Below are positions 22,281 to 31,795 of a stretch of DNA of 64,000 nt, one piece after another. Position 1 is the stretch's first letter. Every line of letters begins with the position of its first letter. Origin of the DNA: Citromicrobium bathyomarinum (GTDB lineage Bacteria; Pseudomonadota; Alphaproteobacteria; Sphingomonadales; Sphingomonadaceae); assembly GCF_021021475.1 (NCBI RefSeq), contig NZ_JAINWL010000002.1:496001-560000 (forward strand). Direction: 5' to 3'. Made by a program: the position numbers and the translations under genes. Under the pieces are notes generated by a model, which was not told the origin of the DNA, made no database searches, and saw only the letters and a program-made list of their open reading frames with translations.

Positions 22281-23600
22281 TCAGTCGTCATTCAAAGGAC
22301 GACCTTTGTCTGAACGAGCGGCGGCGTTTTCGGTTTCCTTGATGAAACGATGGCGAATGCGCGAGACGAGCAGAAAGATCGTCAGGATCACGACCGGGGC
22401 GATCAGTGCGATCGCCACGTCGACTTCGTGTCCTTCCTCGCCAAAGCCGACCGCGCCCTTGGCCATATAGGCGATCAGCGCGACCGCGTAGTAGCTGGCC
22501 GCGATCACCGACAGCGCCTCGACCAGGTTTTGCAGCCGCAGCTGGAGGTTGAAGCTGCTCTCCATCGATCGCAGCAGTTCGAGGTTCTGCGCCTTGATCC
22601 GCGTATCGATCCGCGTGTTGAGCAGCGCGATCACGTCGCCGCTGCGTTCCGACAGGCGCCGCAGCCGATTGACGAAGGTTTCGATCGTGCGGGTCGCGGG
22701 CACCAGGCGGCGCTCGGTGAAATCGGTCAGGCTCTGGTACCCGTCGATCGGCTGGACATCGAGCGCGCCGAGCCGGTCGGCGGCGATCTGCGCGTAGGCC
22801 TGGCTGGCGCTGGTGCGATAGGAATTCTCCGCCCGGATCTGTGCCAGCTCGGCCGAGACCTGCGAGAGTTCGCGCAGCAGCCGCTCATCGTCGCCCCCAC
22901 CATCGCCCTCTGCATCGCCATCATTGACCAGCGCCTGCGCATGGGCGGCGAGCCGCTCTTCCAGCGCGTTCAGTTCGGGCATCAGCCGCTGCACGCGCGG
23001 CAGGCCGACCAGTGCGAGATTGCGGTAATTGCCCAGCTCCTGCAGCCGCTGCACGATCCGCCCGAGATCGTCGGGCTGGCGACCCGGCGCGGAGACCAGC
23101 AGGCGGCCATAGCCATCCTCGCGGATGCGGAAATCGGACCATACGCGCACGCCCGAACACACGTGGCACGATACCAGATCAGCGTCTTCGAAGCCCATTT
23201 CGGGGAGCAGCGCCTCTGCCTCTGCCTCGCCCGGTTCGACGAACACCCTGGTGGCGCGCAGGACCGATCCGGGCCACGCGCCGAACCATTCGGTCAGCGG
23301 GGCCATCGCGTCCTGCCCTTCGCGCGGGGCGATCAGGGTGATGGTGGTCGCTTCGGTGTGGCGTTCCCAAAGAACGGTCAGGTCGCCAGCGAAACGGAGC
23401 ACCGCGTGGCGGCTTTCCTGTTCGATCGAGACCGGCTTGAGCGGCAGCGAGGAAAGGTGGCGTTGTTCCTCCCCGCGACGATCCTCGGCGATCAGGTAGA
23501 CCATCTGCACGATGCGGGCGGGGGCATGGACCGGGGCAAAGCGGCGCAGGTGCATCTCGTGCACCAGTTCACGCCGCAAGGGATGCTCCGTGAAGGCCAT
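22281..23600 (-). CDS. DUF3422 family membrane protein
   Basis: A 439-residue protein beginning MAFTEHPLRRELVHEMHLRR, the typical N-terminus of DUF3422. A large soluble part is followed by a coiled-coil-rich stretch (about 235-350) and two membrane segments near the C-terminus (SYYAVALIAYMAKGAVGF and VAIALIAPVVILTIFLLV). The function of the family is unknown. The ATG at 23600 is preferred over a TTG three codons earlier. The cytochrome c start lies 54 bases past its stop, on the same strand. Confidence 0.82.
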   Translation of the reverse strand: MAFTEHPLRRELVHEMHLRRFAPVHAPARIVQMVYLIAEDRRGEEQRHLSSLPLKPVSIEQESRHAVLRFAGDLTVLWERHTEATTITLIAPREGQDAMAPLTEWFGAWPGSVLRATRVFVEPGEAEAEALLPEMGFEDADLVSCHVCSGVRVWSDFRIREDGYGRLLVSAPGRQPDDLGRIVQRLQELGNYRNLALVGLPRVQRLMPELNALEERLAAHAQALVNDGDAEGDGGGDDERLLRELSQVSAELAQIRAENSYRTSASQAYAQIAADRLGALDVQPIDGYQSLTDFTERRLVPATRTIETFVNRLRRLSERSGDVIALLNTRIDTRIKAQNLELLRSMESSFNLQLRLQNLVEALSVIAASYYAVALIAYMAKGAVGFGEEGHEVDVAIALIAPVVILTIFLLVSRIRHRFIKETENAAARSDKGRPLNDD

Positions 23601-23665
23601 GGCGTGCAATACACCAAACCGGCCAGTTGAGGAAGCGGAACGAAATGCGGCCCGCAGCTCAAGAA

Positions 23666-23692
23666 AAAAGGGGGGCGACTGGCCCCCCTTTT
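23666..23692. terminator. Terminator after the aldehyde dehydrogenase gene
   Basis: AAAAGGGGGG (23666-23675) pairs with CCCCCCTTTT (23683-23692) around a 7-base loop. On the minus strand the stem is followed by TTTTTTCTTG, as expected for ending the leftward aldehyde dehydrogenase transcript, whose stop is at 23700. Confidence 0.85.
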
Positions 23693-23699
23693 CTCAAGA

Positions 23700-25130
23700 T
23701 CAGCTTTCGTGGACGGTCTTGGGGACCATGCAGTGCATCACGCCTTCGGCGCCGTCTTCCTGCCCGTGGCCGGACCATTTGACCCCGCCGAAGGGCGCAT
23801 CGACCGCGCTCACATTCGCGCCGTTGATCGCCAGCATCCCGGCCTCGACATCGGCGGCCAGACGGCTGCGCAGCTTGGGATCGTTGGTCCATGCATAGGC
23901 GGCAAGGCCGTAAGGCAGGCGGTTCGCCTCCTCGATGATCGCGTCGGCATTGGCCATCGGATTGATCAGCGCGATCGGGCCGAACGGCTCTTCGTTCATG
24001 ATGTCCGCATCGGTGGGCACTTCGCTGAGCACGGTCGGCTCGAAGAAGAAGCCCTGGTTGCCGATCCGCTCGCCCCCGGCATCCACTTTCGCTCCCTTGT
24101 CCTTCGCGTTGGCGATCTTCTTGGCGAGGCCTTCGGGCCCACGATCATTGGCCATCGGGCCCATCCGCGTGGCATCGTCGAAGCCGTTGCCCACTGTGAT
24201 CGCCTTCGCCCGCTCGACGAAGCCGTCGCGGAAGGCGGGGAACAGGTCCTGTTCGACCAGGAAGCGGGTCGGGCTGACGCAGACCTGGCCTGCGTTGCGG
24301 TATGCCGCGCCGACCATCGTATCGAGCACGGTGTCGACGTCGCTATCCTTGAATACCATGATCGGGGCATGACCGCCCAGTTCCATGGTGGTGACCTTCA
24401 TGTCCTCGGCCGCCAGCTTGGTCAGGTGCTTGCCCACGGCGGTCGAGCCGGTGAAGGTGACCTTGCGAATGATCGGGCTGGCGAGCAGGTGGCGGCTGAC
24501 CTCGTCGGGCACGCCGAACACCACCTGGCAGACATCGCCCGGAACGCCCGCGTCGAGCAGCGCCTGCACCAGCGCGATGCCCGCCGCAGGGGTTTCCTCG
24601 GACGGCTTGACGATGACCGAGCAGCCCGCCGCGATCGCGCCGCCGATCTTGCGTGCGACGTTGATCGCGGGGAAGTTCCACGCGGCAAAGCCGGCGACCG
24701 GGCCGACCGGCACGTAGATCACCCGCGCGCTCTGGCCGGTCGGGCGGACCAGTTCGCGCCCGTAGGTGCGCTTGCACTCGCCGGCGTAGAATTCGAACAG
24801 CATCGCGCAGTAGATCACTTCGCCGATGGCTTCCTTGACCGGCTTGCCCTGTTCTTTGGTCAGCAGGGTGCCGATGTCCTTCGCGCGTTCGCGGAGCAGC
24901 TGGCCCGCCTTGGTCAGCACGGCAGCGCGCTTGTCCGCGCTTTCCTTGCGCCAGGCGTGGAAGCCCTTGTCCGCATTGGCGAGCGCGGTGTCGAGATCGT
25001 CGGTGGTCGCGGTGGGCAGGCTGCCGAGCACCTCGGCGGTTGCGGGGTCGATCACCTCGATCATGTCGCGGCCCCCGCCGAAAACTTTCTCGCCGCCGAT
25101 CAGAAGGTGGAGATTGGAATGGTCGGACAT
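23700..25130 (-). CDS. NAD(P)-dependent aldehyde dehydrogenase, succinate-semialdehyde dehydrogenase-like
   Basis: A 476-residue enzyme of the aldehyde dehydrogenase superfamily. It has the conserved Asn in FAAWNFPAIN, the cofactor motif FTGSTAVGKHL, the general base Glu in MELGGHAP and the catalytic Cys in AGQVCVSP. Overall similarity is closest to the GabD-like group that oxidises succinate semialdehyde, but substrate cannot be fixed by sequence. A GAGGAGC ribosome-binding site precedes the ATG at 25130; the longer open frame upstream has no aldehyde dehydrogenase features. The gene is monocistronic, with a terminator downstream. Confidence 0.92.
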   Translation of the reverse strand: MSDHSNLHLLIGGEKVFGGGRDMIEVIDPATAEVLGSLPTATTDDLDTALANADKGFHAWRKESADKRAAVLTKAGQLLRERAKDIGTLLTKEQGKPVKEAIGEVIYCAMLFEFYAGECKRTYGRELVRPTGQSARVIYVPVGPVAGFAAWNFPAINVARKIGGAIAAGCSVIVKPSEETPAAGIALVQALLDAGVPGDVCQVVFGVPDEVSRHLLASPIIRKVTFTGSTAVGKHLTKLAAEDMKVTTMELGGHAPIMVFKDSDVDTVLDTMVGAAYRNAGQVCVSPTRFLVEQDLFPAFRDGFVERAKAITVGNGFDDATRMGPMANDRGPEGLAKKIANAKDKGAKVDAGGERIGNQGFFFEPTVLSEVPTDADIMNEEPFGPIALINPMANADAIIEEANRLPYGLAAYAWTNDPKLRSRLAADVEAGMLAINGANVSAVDAPFGGVKWSGHGQEDGAEGVMHCMVPKTVHES

Positions 25131-25228
25131 GGCTTGGCGCTCCTCTTGTGCAACGGTTCGTCTTGTTTTGGCCCCGCCCACCAGAAAGGGGCAGCGGTCG
25201 CTCGCGGCATCAGGTATAGGTCCGGGCC

Positions 25229-25621
25229 ATGATCGCCAAGTTCCTCGCCCTCGTTTTTTTCGCGGCCCAGGCCCCCACCCAGCCCGCACTCCAGCCCGCA
25301 CCGCAGGACGCGCCTGCCGCAGACGCGCTGTCGCCGCTGCCGGCGGACCAGCAGGGCGCGATCCGCTGCTCCGCCGCGTTCGCGCTGGTTGCCGAGCGCC
25401 AGCGGCAGGGGGACGAGGCTGCGCTGGTCTACCCGCCGGTGGGGGAGCGGGGGCGCGAGTTCTTCGTGCGCACCGGCGCCAGGCTGATGGACGAGACCGG
25501 GATGACCCGCGAGGCGGTGGAGGCACGGCTGCGCGCGCAGGCCGGGGTGATCCTTGCAGAGGGCTCGCTCGACGAGATCATGCCCGCCTGCCTGATGCTG
25601 CTCGACGCATCGGGGCTTTAG
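25229..25621 (+). CDS. Small exported protein, function unknown
   Basis: A 130-residue protein with a probable signal peptide (MIAKFLALVFFAAQA) and then a Pro/Ala/Gln-rich linker to about residue 38. The remaining domain is mostly helical and contains two cysteines (Cys47 in IRCSAAF and one in MPACLML near the end) that could form a disulfide. Small helical two-cysteine periplasmic proteins of this kind are frequent in sphingomonads, but I cannot name the family. It is transcribed divergently from the aldehyde dehydrogenase. Confidence 0.7.
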   Translation: MIAKFLALVFFAAQAPTQPALQPAPQDAPAADALSPLPADQQGAIRCSAAFALVAERQRQGDEAALVYPPVGERGREFFVRTGARLMDETGMTREAVEARLRAQAGVILAEGSLDEIMPACLMLLDASGL

Positions 25622-25704
25622 CACGGCGGGCTGAACTGCCCGCTGCGCAAAGTTTCTTTTCAGCATCTGGATTTGCCGCCCCACATGGCCCATCTGCATC
25701 GGCC

Positions 25705-26376
25705 ATGTGGACCATCCACCAATTCCCCCTGTGCCCGTTCAGCCGCAAGGTACGCATCCTGCTGCGCGAAAAGGGCGTGCCCTTCGCACTCCAGCGGCTC
25801 GACCCTTGGAAGGCGGCGGATGACTTTTTCGATATGAACCATGCGGGCCGCGTGCCCGTGGTGGAGGAAACCGAGAAGGGCATCGTGCTGAGCGATTCGA
25901 CCGCGATCTGCGAATATTTCGAAGAGACGGTCGACAAGGCGCCGATGATCAACGGCTCCGCGCTCAACCGCGCCGAAATCCGCCGGCTGGTCGCGCTGTT
26001 CGAGGAAAACCTGTTCGGCGATGTGACCATGCCCATGCTGCACGAGCGGATGAAGAAGCGGCTGGTGCTGCGCGAGCCGCCCGACTCGCGGATCATCCGT
26101 GAGGCGATGAAGCTGGCTCACGCGCATCTCGACTACCTCGACTGGCTGCTGGACCATCGCGCCTGGCTCGCCGGGCCGCAGATGAGCCTGGCGGATATCA
26201 CCGCTGCCGCGCAGCTTTCCGTGGCCGACTATCTGGGCGGGATCGACTGGAAGGACCACGAGCCGACGCGCGACTGGTACGCCGCGTTCAAGAGCCGTCC
26301 GAGCTTCGGCCCGCTGCTGGCGGACAAGATGGACGTGATCCAGCCATCGGCGCACTACGCCCAGCTCGACGACTGA
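25705..26376 (+). CDS. Glutathione S-transferase family protein
   Basis: A 223-residue protein with an N-terminal thioredoxin-like domain carrying CPFS (residues 10-13) at the position of the glutathione-binding active site, then GRVPVVEETEKG and the SxAI-type motif DSTAICEYFEE. The C-terminal helical domain includes AGPQMSLADITAAAQLSVADY. Proteins with CPxS are often lyases or glutaredoxin-like reductases rather than classical transferases. The start is the ATG of MWTIHQFPLC. No operon partner is evident; msrB follows 54 bases downstream. Confidence 0.88.
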   Translation: MWTIHQFPLCPFSRKVRILLREKGVPFALQRLDPWKAADDFFDMNHAGRVPVVEETEKGIVLSDSTAICEYFEETVDKAPMINGSALNRAEIRRLVALFEENLFGDVTMPMLHERMKKRLVLREPPDSRIIREAMKLAHAHLDYLDWLLDHRAWLAGPQMSLADITAAAQLSVADYLGGIDWKDHEPTRDWYAAFKSRPSFGPLLADKMDVIQPSAHYAQLDD

Positions 26377-26430
26377 TACGAAACCCGTGCGCCGCGCAGG
26401 CGTTGGTCCGGCAAAAGGAGATTTCCCGAT

Positions 26431-26847
26431 ATGTCCGACAAGCTCGATCTGACCGAAGCCGAATGGCGCGAACGCCTGACCCCCGAACAGTTCCAGGTCC
26501 TGCGCGAAGGCGGGACGGAACGTGCCTTCACCGGCGCCTACGACAAGCTGAAGGACGAGGGCGAATATTACTGCGCGGGCTGCGGCTCGCTGGTGTTCCG
26601 CAGCGACGAGAAATACGACAGCGGTTCGGGCTGGCCCAGCTTCTATGCCCCGGCGGATGACGGTGCGGTCGAAACCGAGCAGGATACCTCGCACGGGATG
26701 ACCCGAACCGAGGTGATGTGCGCCAAGTGCGACGGGCACCTGGGCCATGTCTTCCCCGATGGGCCCAAGCCCACGGGACTGCGCTATTGCATCAATTCCG
26801 CCGCGCTCGAGTTCGAGGCGGCGGGCGATCCCCCGGTCGGGAGCTGA
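26431..26847 (+). CDS. msrB: Peptide-methionine (R)-S-oxide reductase MsrB
   Basis: A 138-residue enzyme that reduces the R epimer of methionine sulfoxide in proteins. It has two zinc-binding CxxC pairs (Cys48/Cys51 and Cys97/Cys100), the signature [19 protein letters not shown] and the catalytic Cys120 in [12 protein letters not shown] strong AAAGGAG ribosome-binding site precedes the ATG. The companion msrA is 15 kb away at 41917. Confidence 0.96.
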   Translation: MSDKLDLTEAEWRERLTPEQFQVLREGGTERAFTGAYDKLKDEGEYYCAGCGSLVFRSDEKYDSGSGWPSFYAPADDGAVETEQDTSHGMTRTEVMCAKCDGHLGHVFPDGPKPTGLRYCINSAALEFEAAGDPPVGS

Positions 26848-26960
26848 GTGGTTAATTGCGGCAAAAAAATGTCGTTCATTCGCCATTGAGCTTCGCCTAT
26901 GCATAGCGGCGAAATTCACGGGCGCGCATGACGACGCGCCATAGGCTGGGACGACCCTGA

Positions 26961-29135
26961 ATGGCGAGGAATACTACCGCACGCGGAGCGGGGCGACGCT
27001 TTCCCGGCGCGCAGACGTGGGAAAAGACGCCGCGCTGGCTTCGCCTCACGCTGATGTGGGGCGCCGGGCTGGCCACGCTGGCAGTTGTTTTCCTGCTGCT
27101 GGCGGTGGCCTTTGCCGCCCGTTCGCTGCCGTCCTACAATGAGCTCAAGGCGGCGCAGAACGCGCAGACCATCGTCGTGCGCGCGGCAGATGGCAGCGAG
27201 ATTTTCGAACTCGGGCCGAGCTATGGCGAATGGCTCGACAGCGACGAGATTCCCGACGAGATGAAGCAGGCGATGGTCGCGGTGGAGGATCGCCGCTACT
27301 ATTCGCATCCCGGGGTCGATCCGATCGGCCTCGCCCGTGCGCTGTATGTCGCGCTCACCGGTGACGGGCGGATCGCCGCGACCTCCACGATCACGCAGCA
27401 GCTTGCGCGCAACGTCTTCCTCAATTCCAACCGCACGCTCGACCGCAAACTGCGCGAGGGCGTGCTTGCGCTCGCGCTGGAGGCGAAGTTCAGCAAGGAG
27501 CAGATCCTCGAGCTGTACCTCAACAAGGTCTATTTCGGCGGCGGCGCCTACGGTATCGATTCCGCCAGCCGCAAGTTCTTCAGCCACCCCGCGACCGAGC
27601 TTTCGACTGCAGAGGCGGCGATCATCGCCGGGCTGGTCAAGGCTCCGAGCCGCTATTCCCCCACCGCCGATGTCGACGCCGCCGTGGCGCGCGCGCAGGT
27701 CGTGCTGCGGCTGATGCGCGAACAGGGCCGGATCACCGCCGCGCAGGCGTCGGTCGATCCCTCTGCGGTGAAGCTGAAGAAAGATGTCGGCCAGAACTCG
27801 GTCCGCTATTTCACCGACTGGGCCCTGCCGCAGCTCGATCTGCTGCTGCCCAACACGATGGAGCCGATCGAAGTGTGGACCACGCTCGACACCGGGATGC
27901 AGCGCGCAGCCACCGCCGCGGTCAAGGCCAACGCGCCCAAGGACACGCAGGGCGCGCTGGTATCGATGGACCGCGACGGCGCGATCCGCGCGCTGGTCGG
28001 CGGCACGGATTATGTGACCAGCAATTTCAACCGCGCGACCGTTGCCCAGCGGCAGCCGGGATCGGCGTGGAAACTGTTCGTCTATCTCGCCGCGCTCGAA
28101 TCCGGCTACCGCGCGGACGACACCGTGGTCGACGCGCCGATCACCATCGATGGCTGGAGCCCGAAGAATTACAACGGGCGCTACGCGGGCGAGATGACCC
28201 TGCGGCAGGGCTTCGCCTACTCGGTCAACACCATCGCTGCGCAGCTGGGCAACGAGGTCGGCTTCGGCACGGTTGCCTCTATGGCCCGCCGGTTCGGCAT
28301 CGGCTCGGATGTCTCCACCTACCCCTCGATGGTGCTGGGCACCTCCGAAGTCCGCCTGCTCGACATGACGCGCGCCTTCGCCTCGGTTTCGGATGGTGGG
28401 ATGGCCGTGCAGCCCTATGGCATCGCCAAGGTGACCACGGCCGACGGGCAGACGCTGTACGAGCGCGAGCCGCCGCAACAGGTGCGGCTGGTGCCCGATT
28501 ATGTCGCAAGCCAGATGACCGACCTGCTGCAGGCGGCGGTGCAGACCGGCACCGGTCGCGCGGCGCAGATCGGCCGCCCGGTCGCAGGCAAGACCGGCAC
28601 GACCAGCTCCAACAAGGATGGCTATTTCGTCGGCTTTTCGTCCGGCCTGACCACCGGCGTGTGGATGGGGCGCGACGATAACAAGGCGGTCGCTGGCCTC
28701 TCCGGCGGAGCGGCACCGGCGAAGGCCTTTGCCGCCTTCATGCGGTTTGCAGTCAAGGATCGCCCGGTCGAACCCTTCGACACCGATACTGATCTGCCCG
28801 AATGGCAGGTCGAGCCGGACGAGGAATTCTACTACGGCGATCCGGAGGATTATTACTTCATCGATGAGCAGGGCAACCTGATCGAGCCGGGCCGCCGCCC
28901 GAGCGAGGAAGGCCCGGCGAGCGAGGGCGCGACCGAGCGCCCTCGGCAACCGGGCGAGGGCGCGGATGGCGAGCCGCAGGCGATCGACGACGATTTCCTC
29001 GACCGCGCGATCGGTGGCAACAGCCAGGGCGGGCAGGGCAATCGCCAGCAGCCGCCCGCGCAGCAGCCCCCGCCTCAACCGCGTCAGCAGCCCGAGCGTA
29101 ACGAGCCTCCGCAGCAGCGCCAGCGGATCTACTAG
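26961..29135 (+). CDS. Bifunctional penicillin-binding protein (PBP1A type)
   Basis: A 724-residue class A penicillin-binding protein that polymerises and cross-links peptidoglycan. After a short cytoplasmic tail there is one membrane helix (about 33-53). The glycosyltransferase domain carries EDRRYYSHPGVD and TSTITQQLARN. The transpeptidase domain has the catalytic serine motif SAWK (Ser368, Lys371), SVN (421-423) and KTGT (from 544). The tail after about residue 610 is acidic and then Pro/Gln/Gly-rich, probably disordered. The ATG at 26961 has no strong ribosome-binding site. The 113-base gap upstream contains nothing I can identify. Confidence 0.93.
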   Translation: MARNTTARGAGRRFPGAQTWEKTPRWLRLTLMWGAGLATLAVVFLLLAVAFAARSLPSYNELKAAQNAQTIVVRAADGSEIFELGPSYGEWLDSDEIPDEMKQAMVAVEDRRYYSHPGVDPIGLARALYVALTGDGRIAATSTITQQLARNVFLNSNRTLDRKLREGVLALALEAKFSKEQILELYLNKVYFGGGAYGIDSASRKFFSHPATELSTAEAAIIAGLVKAPSRYSPTADVDAAVARAQVVLRLMREQGRITAAQASVDPSAVKLKKDVGQNSVRYFTDWALPQLDLLLPNTMEPIEVWTTLDTGMQRAATAAVKANAPKDTQGALVSMDRDGAIRALVGGTDYVTSNFNRATVAQRQPGSAWKLFVYLAALESGYRADDTVVDAPITIDGWSPKNYNGRYAGEMTLRQGFAYSVNTIAAQLGNEVGFGTVASMARRFGIGSDVSTYPSMVLGTSEVRLLDMTRAFASVSDGGMAVQPYGIAKVTTADGQTLYEREPPQQVRLVPDYVASQMTDLLQAAVQTGTGRAAQIGRPVAGKTGTTSSNKDGYFVGFSSGLTTGVWMGRDDNKAVAGLSGGAAPAKAFAAFMRFAVKDRPVEPFDTDTDLPEWQVEPDEEFYYGDPEDYYFIDEQGNLIEPGRRPSEEGPASEGATERPRQPGEGADGEPQAIDDDFLDRAIGGNSQGGQGNRQQPPAQQPPPQPRQQPERNEPPQQRQRIY

Positions 29136-29182
29136 GCGCGATCACCAGCCCGGCGTGCCGGGCGCGCCACCACTCCAAAGGA

Positions 29183-29214
29183 AAAGCCCCGGAGGATCGC
29201 TCCTCCGGGGCTTT
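29183..29214. terminator. Strong bidirectional terminator between the PBP and htrA
   Basis: A perfect 14-base stem, AAAGCCCCGGAGGA pairing with TCCTCCGGGGCTTT, has a 4-base loop (TCGC) and T-rich tails on both strands. It lies between two convergent genes and would serve both. Confidence 0.92.
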
Positions 29215-29256
29215 CTTGTCTTTAGGCTCCCACAAGGGGGCGTCGGTGGCGAACCC

Positions 29257-30786
29257 TTACTGGATCCGCACGCCGATATAGCCCGAGGGGCCACGCACGC
29301 GCTGGATGCGCAGCACGACCGAGGGGCGTCCGTCGGCCTCGGCAGCGCGAACGATTTCCTCCAGCTGCGCGGTGGTGGTGACCGGCTGGTAGTTGGCCGA
29401 AAGGATGATGTCGCGGCGCTGGATCCCCTTGCGCGCCGCGTCCGAGTTCTGGTTGACCGCTGCCACGGCCAGCCCCTGCGTATCCGCCGAGACGCCCAGC
29501 TGGCGCGCGATCGTCGGATTGATCGGCACGACGCCAAGGCCCAGCTTCTCTGCCAGGAATTCGCCCTGATCGAGCGGCGCGTTCATCTCGTCTTCTTCGT
29601 CGTCGGCACCGAACATCTGCGACTGGGCCAGCTCTTCCGCGCTCGGGCGGGTGCCGACCTTGACGTTCAGCTTGCGCCGCTTGCCGTCGCGGATCAGTTC
29701 GACGGGGACGGTCGTGCCCGGCTTGATGTTGGCCACCAGGAACGAGAGCGTCTGGTCCGGGGTCACTTCACGGCCATTGACCGAGACGACGACATCGCCC
29801 GCCTCGATGCCCGAGCGCGCTGCCGCCTCGCCATCGACCACCGACTGCACGATCTCGCCGCGGTTGCGCGGCAGGCCGAGCGCGGCGGCGAAATCTTCCG
29901 TCACCGGGCCGATGCTGACGCCCAGATAGCCACGTTCGATGGTTTCGCCCTTGCGCAGCCGCTCCACGATCGGCGCGGCGGTGTCTGCCGGAATGGCGAA
30001 GCCCACGCCCACGCTGCCACCCGAGGGCGAGAGGATCGCGTTGTTGATGCCGATCACGTTGCCCTGCATGTCGAACAGCGGGCCGCCCGAGTTGCCGCGA
30101 TTGATCGCCGCGTCGGTCTGGATGTAGCGGTCGTAGGCACCCGCGCCTGCCGTGCGCAGGACCGACGAGATGATCCCGCTGGTCACCGTGCCGCCGAGGC
30201 CGAAGGGGTTGCCGATCGCGACCACCCAGTCACCCGCACGCGCCTTCTCCGAATCGCCGAACTTGACGAAGGGGAAGGGTTCGCGGCGGTCGATCTTGAG
30301 CACCGCGAGATCAGACTCGGCATCCTTGCCGACCAGCTTCGCCTCATATTCGGTGCCGTCGGGCATGGTCACTGTGATCTCTTCGACCGTGCCGTTGCCC
30401 TGCGGGGTGACGACGTGGTTGTTGGTCACCACGTAGCCATCGGCGGAGACGATGAAGCCCGAGCCGAGCGACTGTCCTTCACGGGTGGTCGGCTGGCCGC
30501 CGCCACGATCGCCGAACATACCTTCGAACGGGGTGCCCGCGAAGGGGTTGGTGCTTTGCACTTCGACCCGCTGGCGGGTGGAGATGTTGACCACCGCCGG
30601 GGCGAGTTGTTCGGTCAGGTCGGCGAAGCTCGCCGGGGCGCCCGCACGGGGGACCGCCGTCTGGATCTGGGGGTCCGCATTCTGGGCAACTTGCGCGCCA
30701 GCCGGCTGGCCGGTCACGAGGGAAATGGTCGCGCCGCCGATCAGCAGCGCCGAAGTCAGGCCATAAGCATATCGCACGGGTCTCAC
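29257..30786 (-). CDS. Periplasmic serine protease HtrA/DegP
   Basis: A 509-residue protease-chaperone of the DegP/Do family. It begins with a signal peptide (about 1-32), followed by a trypsin-like domain with triad His124 (TNNHVV), Asp159 (ESDLAVLK) and Ser233 (GNSGGPL), then two PDZ domains (about 290-380 and 425-505). The start is a GTG; two in-frame GTGs (30786, 30777) are possible, and AAGGA sits just upstream, spaced better for the second. It follows hflK-hflC on the same strand, so the three may form a membrane/periplasm protein quality-control unit. Confidence 0.93.
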   Translation of the reverse strand: MRPVRYAYGLTSALLIGGATISLVTGQPAGAQVAQNADPQIQTAVPRAGAPASFADLTEQLAPAVVNISTRQRVEVQSTNPFAGTPFEGMFGDRGGGQPTTREGQSLGSGFIVSADGYVVTNNHVVTPQGNGTVEEITVTMPDGTEYEAKLVGKDAESDLAVLKIDRREPFPFVKFGDSEKARAGDWVVAIGNPFGLGGTVTSGIISSVLRTAGAGAYDRYIQTDAAINRGNSGGPLFDMQGNVIGINNAILSPSGGSVGVGFAIPADTAAPIVERLRKGETIERGYLGVSIGPVTEDFAAALGLPRNRGEIVQSVVDGEAAARSGIEAGDVVVSVNGREVTPDQTLSFLVANIKPGTTVPVELIRDGKRRKLNVKVGTRPSAEELAQSQMFGADDEEDEMNAPLDQGEFLAEKLGLGVVPINPTIARQLGVSADTQGLAVAAVNQNSDAARKGIQRRDIILSANYQPVTTTAQLEEIVRAAEADGRPSVVLRIQRVRGPSGYIGVRIQ

Positions 30787-30944
30787 GTCCTTCTGGTTCC
30801 TTTTTTCTACTCGTCGACCTCAGCCCTGTCGGTAACGCAGGGGGGCCGTTCTCTATCCCCGCCGCACTCAAAGGGCCGGGCGCTTAATCGCGTTTGAACA
30901 GCCCGGCATCGCGCACTGCGGACGCCGAACTGTTCGACGAACGG

Positions 30945-31793
30945 TCAACGGCGTCCGCGGAACTGCCGCAGATATTCGTTGTCGGGCGAGAGGATGATAT
31001 TGCTCTCGCTCTTGGGCTGACCGTTTTCGTCGGTCGCCGCGAAGGTTGTGTCGTAGCTCTGCATCGCGCGGTAGAAATCGTAGAATTCCGGGTCCTTGCC
31101 GAATGCGGTGGCGTAGACCCGCGCGGCCTGGGCATCGGCCTCTGCGCGGATGATCCGCGCATCGCGGCTGCCCTGCGCGCGGATCGTGCGCGCCTCGCGC
31201 TCGCGATCGGTTTCCATCCGCTGGAACGCCGATTGCAGCGGCGCGCCATCGGGCAGGTCGGTCCGCTTGATCTGCACATCGATCACTTCCGCGCCGTACT
31301 GGCGGGCCTGCCGGTCCAGATTGGTGCGGACTACGGCCAGCGCACTGCCGCGTTCCGCCGTCAGCATGGCCTGGAAGGTGCGGCGGCCGAGTTCCTGCCG
31401 CAGGACCGAGTTGAGGATCGGTTCCAGCGCGGTGCGCACCCCGTCGGTGGTGCCCGCACGTTCGACCATGCGCACCGGATTGACGATCCGGAACCGGGCA
31501 TAGGCGTTGACCAGCAAGCGCTGCTGGTCCTGCGAGAGCACTTCCTCGTCGGTCATTTCGAGGTCGAGCACGCGCTTGTCCACGCGGCGGACCGTGTCGA
31601 CAAACGGAATGCGCAGATAGAGCCCGGCACCCTTGGTGCCGTTGATCGTGTTGACCGTGCCCACCGGCTCACCGGTGCGCAGGACGACCGCCTGCTCGCC
31701 TTCGGGGACGATGTAGATGCTCAGCATCAGCGCCACCAGGCCGACGCCGGCGAGGACCAGCAGGCTACTATATCTTTGCCACAGGTTGCTCAT
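30945..31793 (-). CDS. hflC: Protease modulator HflC
   Basis: A 282-residue SPFH/stomatin-family protein with one N-terminal membrane helix (LLVLAGVGLVALMLSIYIV) and a periplasmic band-7 domain beginning VPEGEQAVVLRTGEPVG. With HflK it forms the large ring complex that regulates the membrane protease FtsH. The ATG of MSNLWQRYSS is preferred over a GTG two codons upstream because GGGAG is well placed and it starts two bases after the hflK stop. The 157-base gap to htrA holds no open frame long enough for the DUF2065 gene sometimes found here. Confidence 0.93.
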   Translation of the reverse strand: MSNLWQRYSSLLVLAGVGLVALMLSIYIVPEGEQAVVLRTGEPVGTVNTINGTKGAGLYLRIPFVDTVRRVDKRVLDLEMTDEEVLSQDQQRLLVNAYARFRIVNPVRMVERAGTTDGVRTALEPILNSVLRQELGRRTFQAMLTAERGSALAVVRTNLDRQARQYGAEVIDVQIKRTDLPDGAPLQSAFQRMETDREREARTIRAQGSRDARIIRAEADAQAARVYATAFGKDPEFYDFYRAMQSYDTTFAATDENGQPKSESNIILSPDNEYLRQFRGRR

Positions 31794-31795
31794 GA

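Noticed and set aside
26916-29078. A 720-codon minus-strand frame opposite the penicillin-binding protein
   Set aside because: Shadow of a gene with intact PBP motifs; composition is Arg/His/Ala-rich without recognisable domains.
28966-30897. A 643-codon plus-strand frame over the end of the PBP and all of htrA
   Set aside because: It crosses a strong terminator and is antisense to htrA, whose catalytic triad and PDZ domains are intact.
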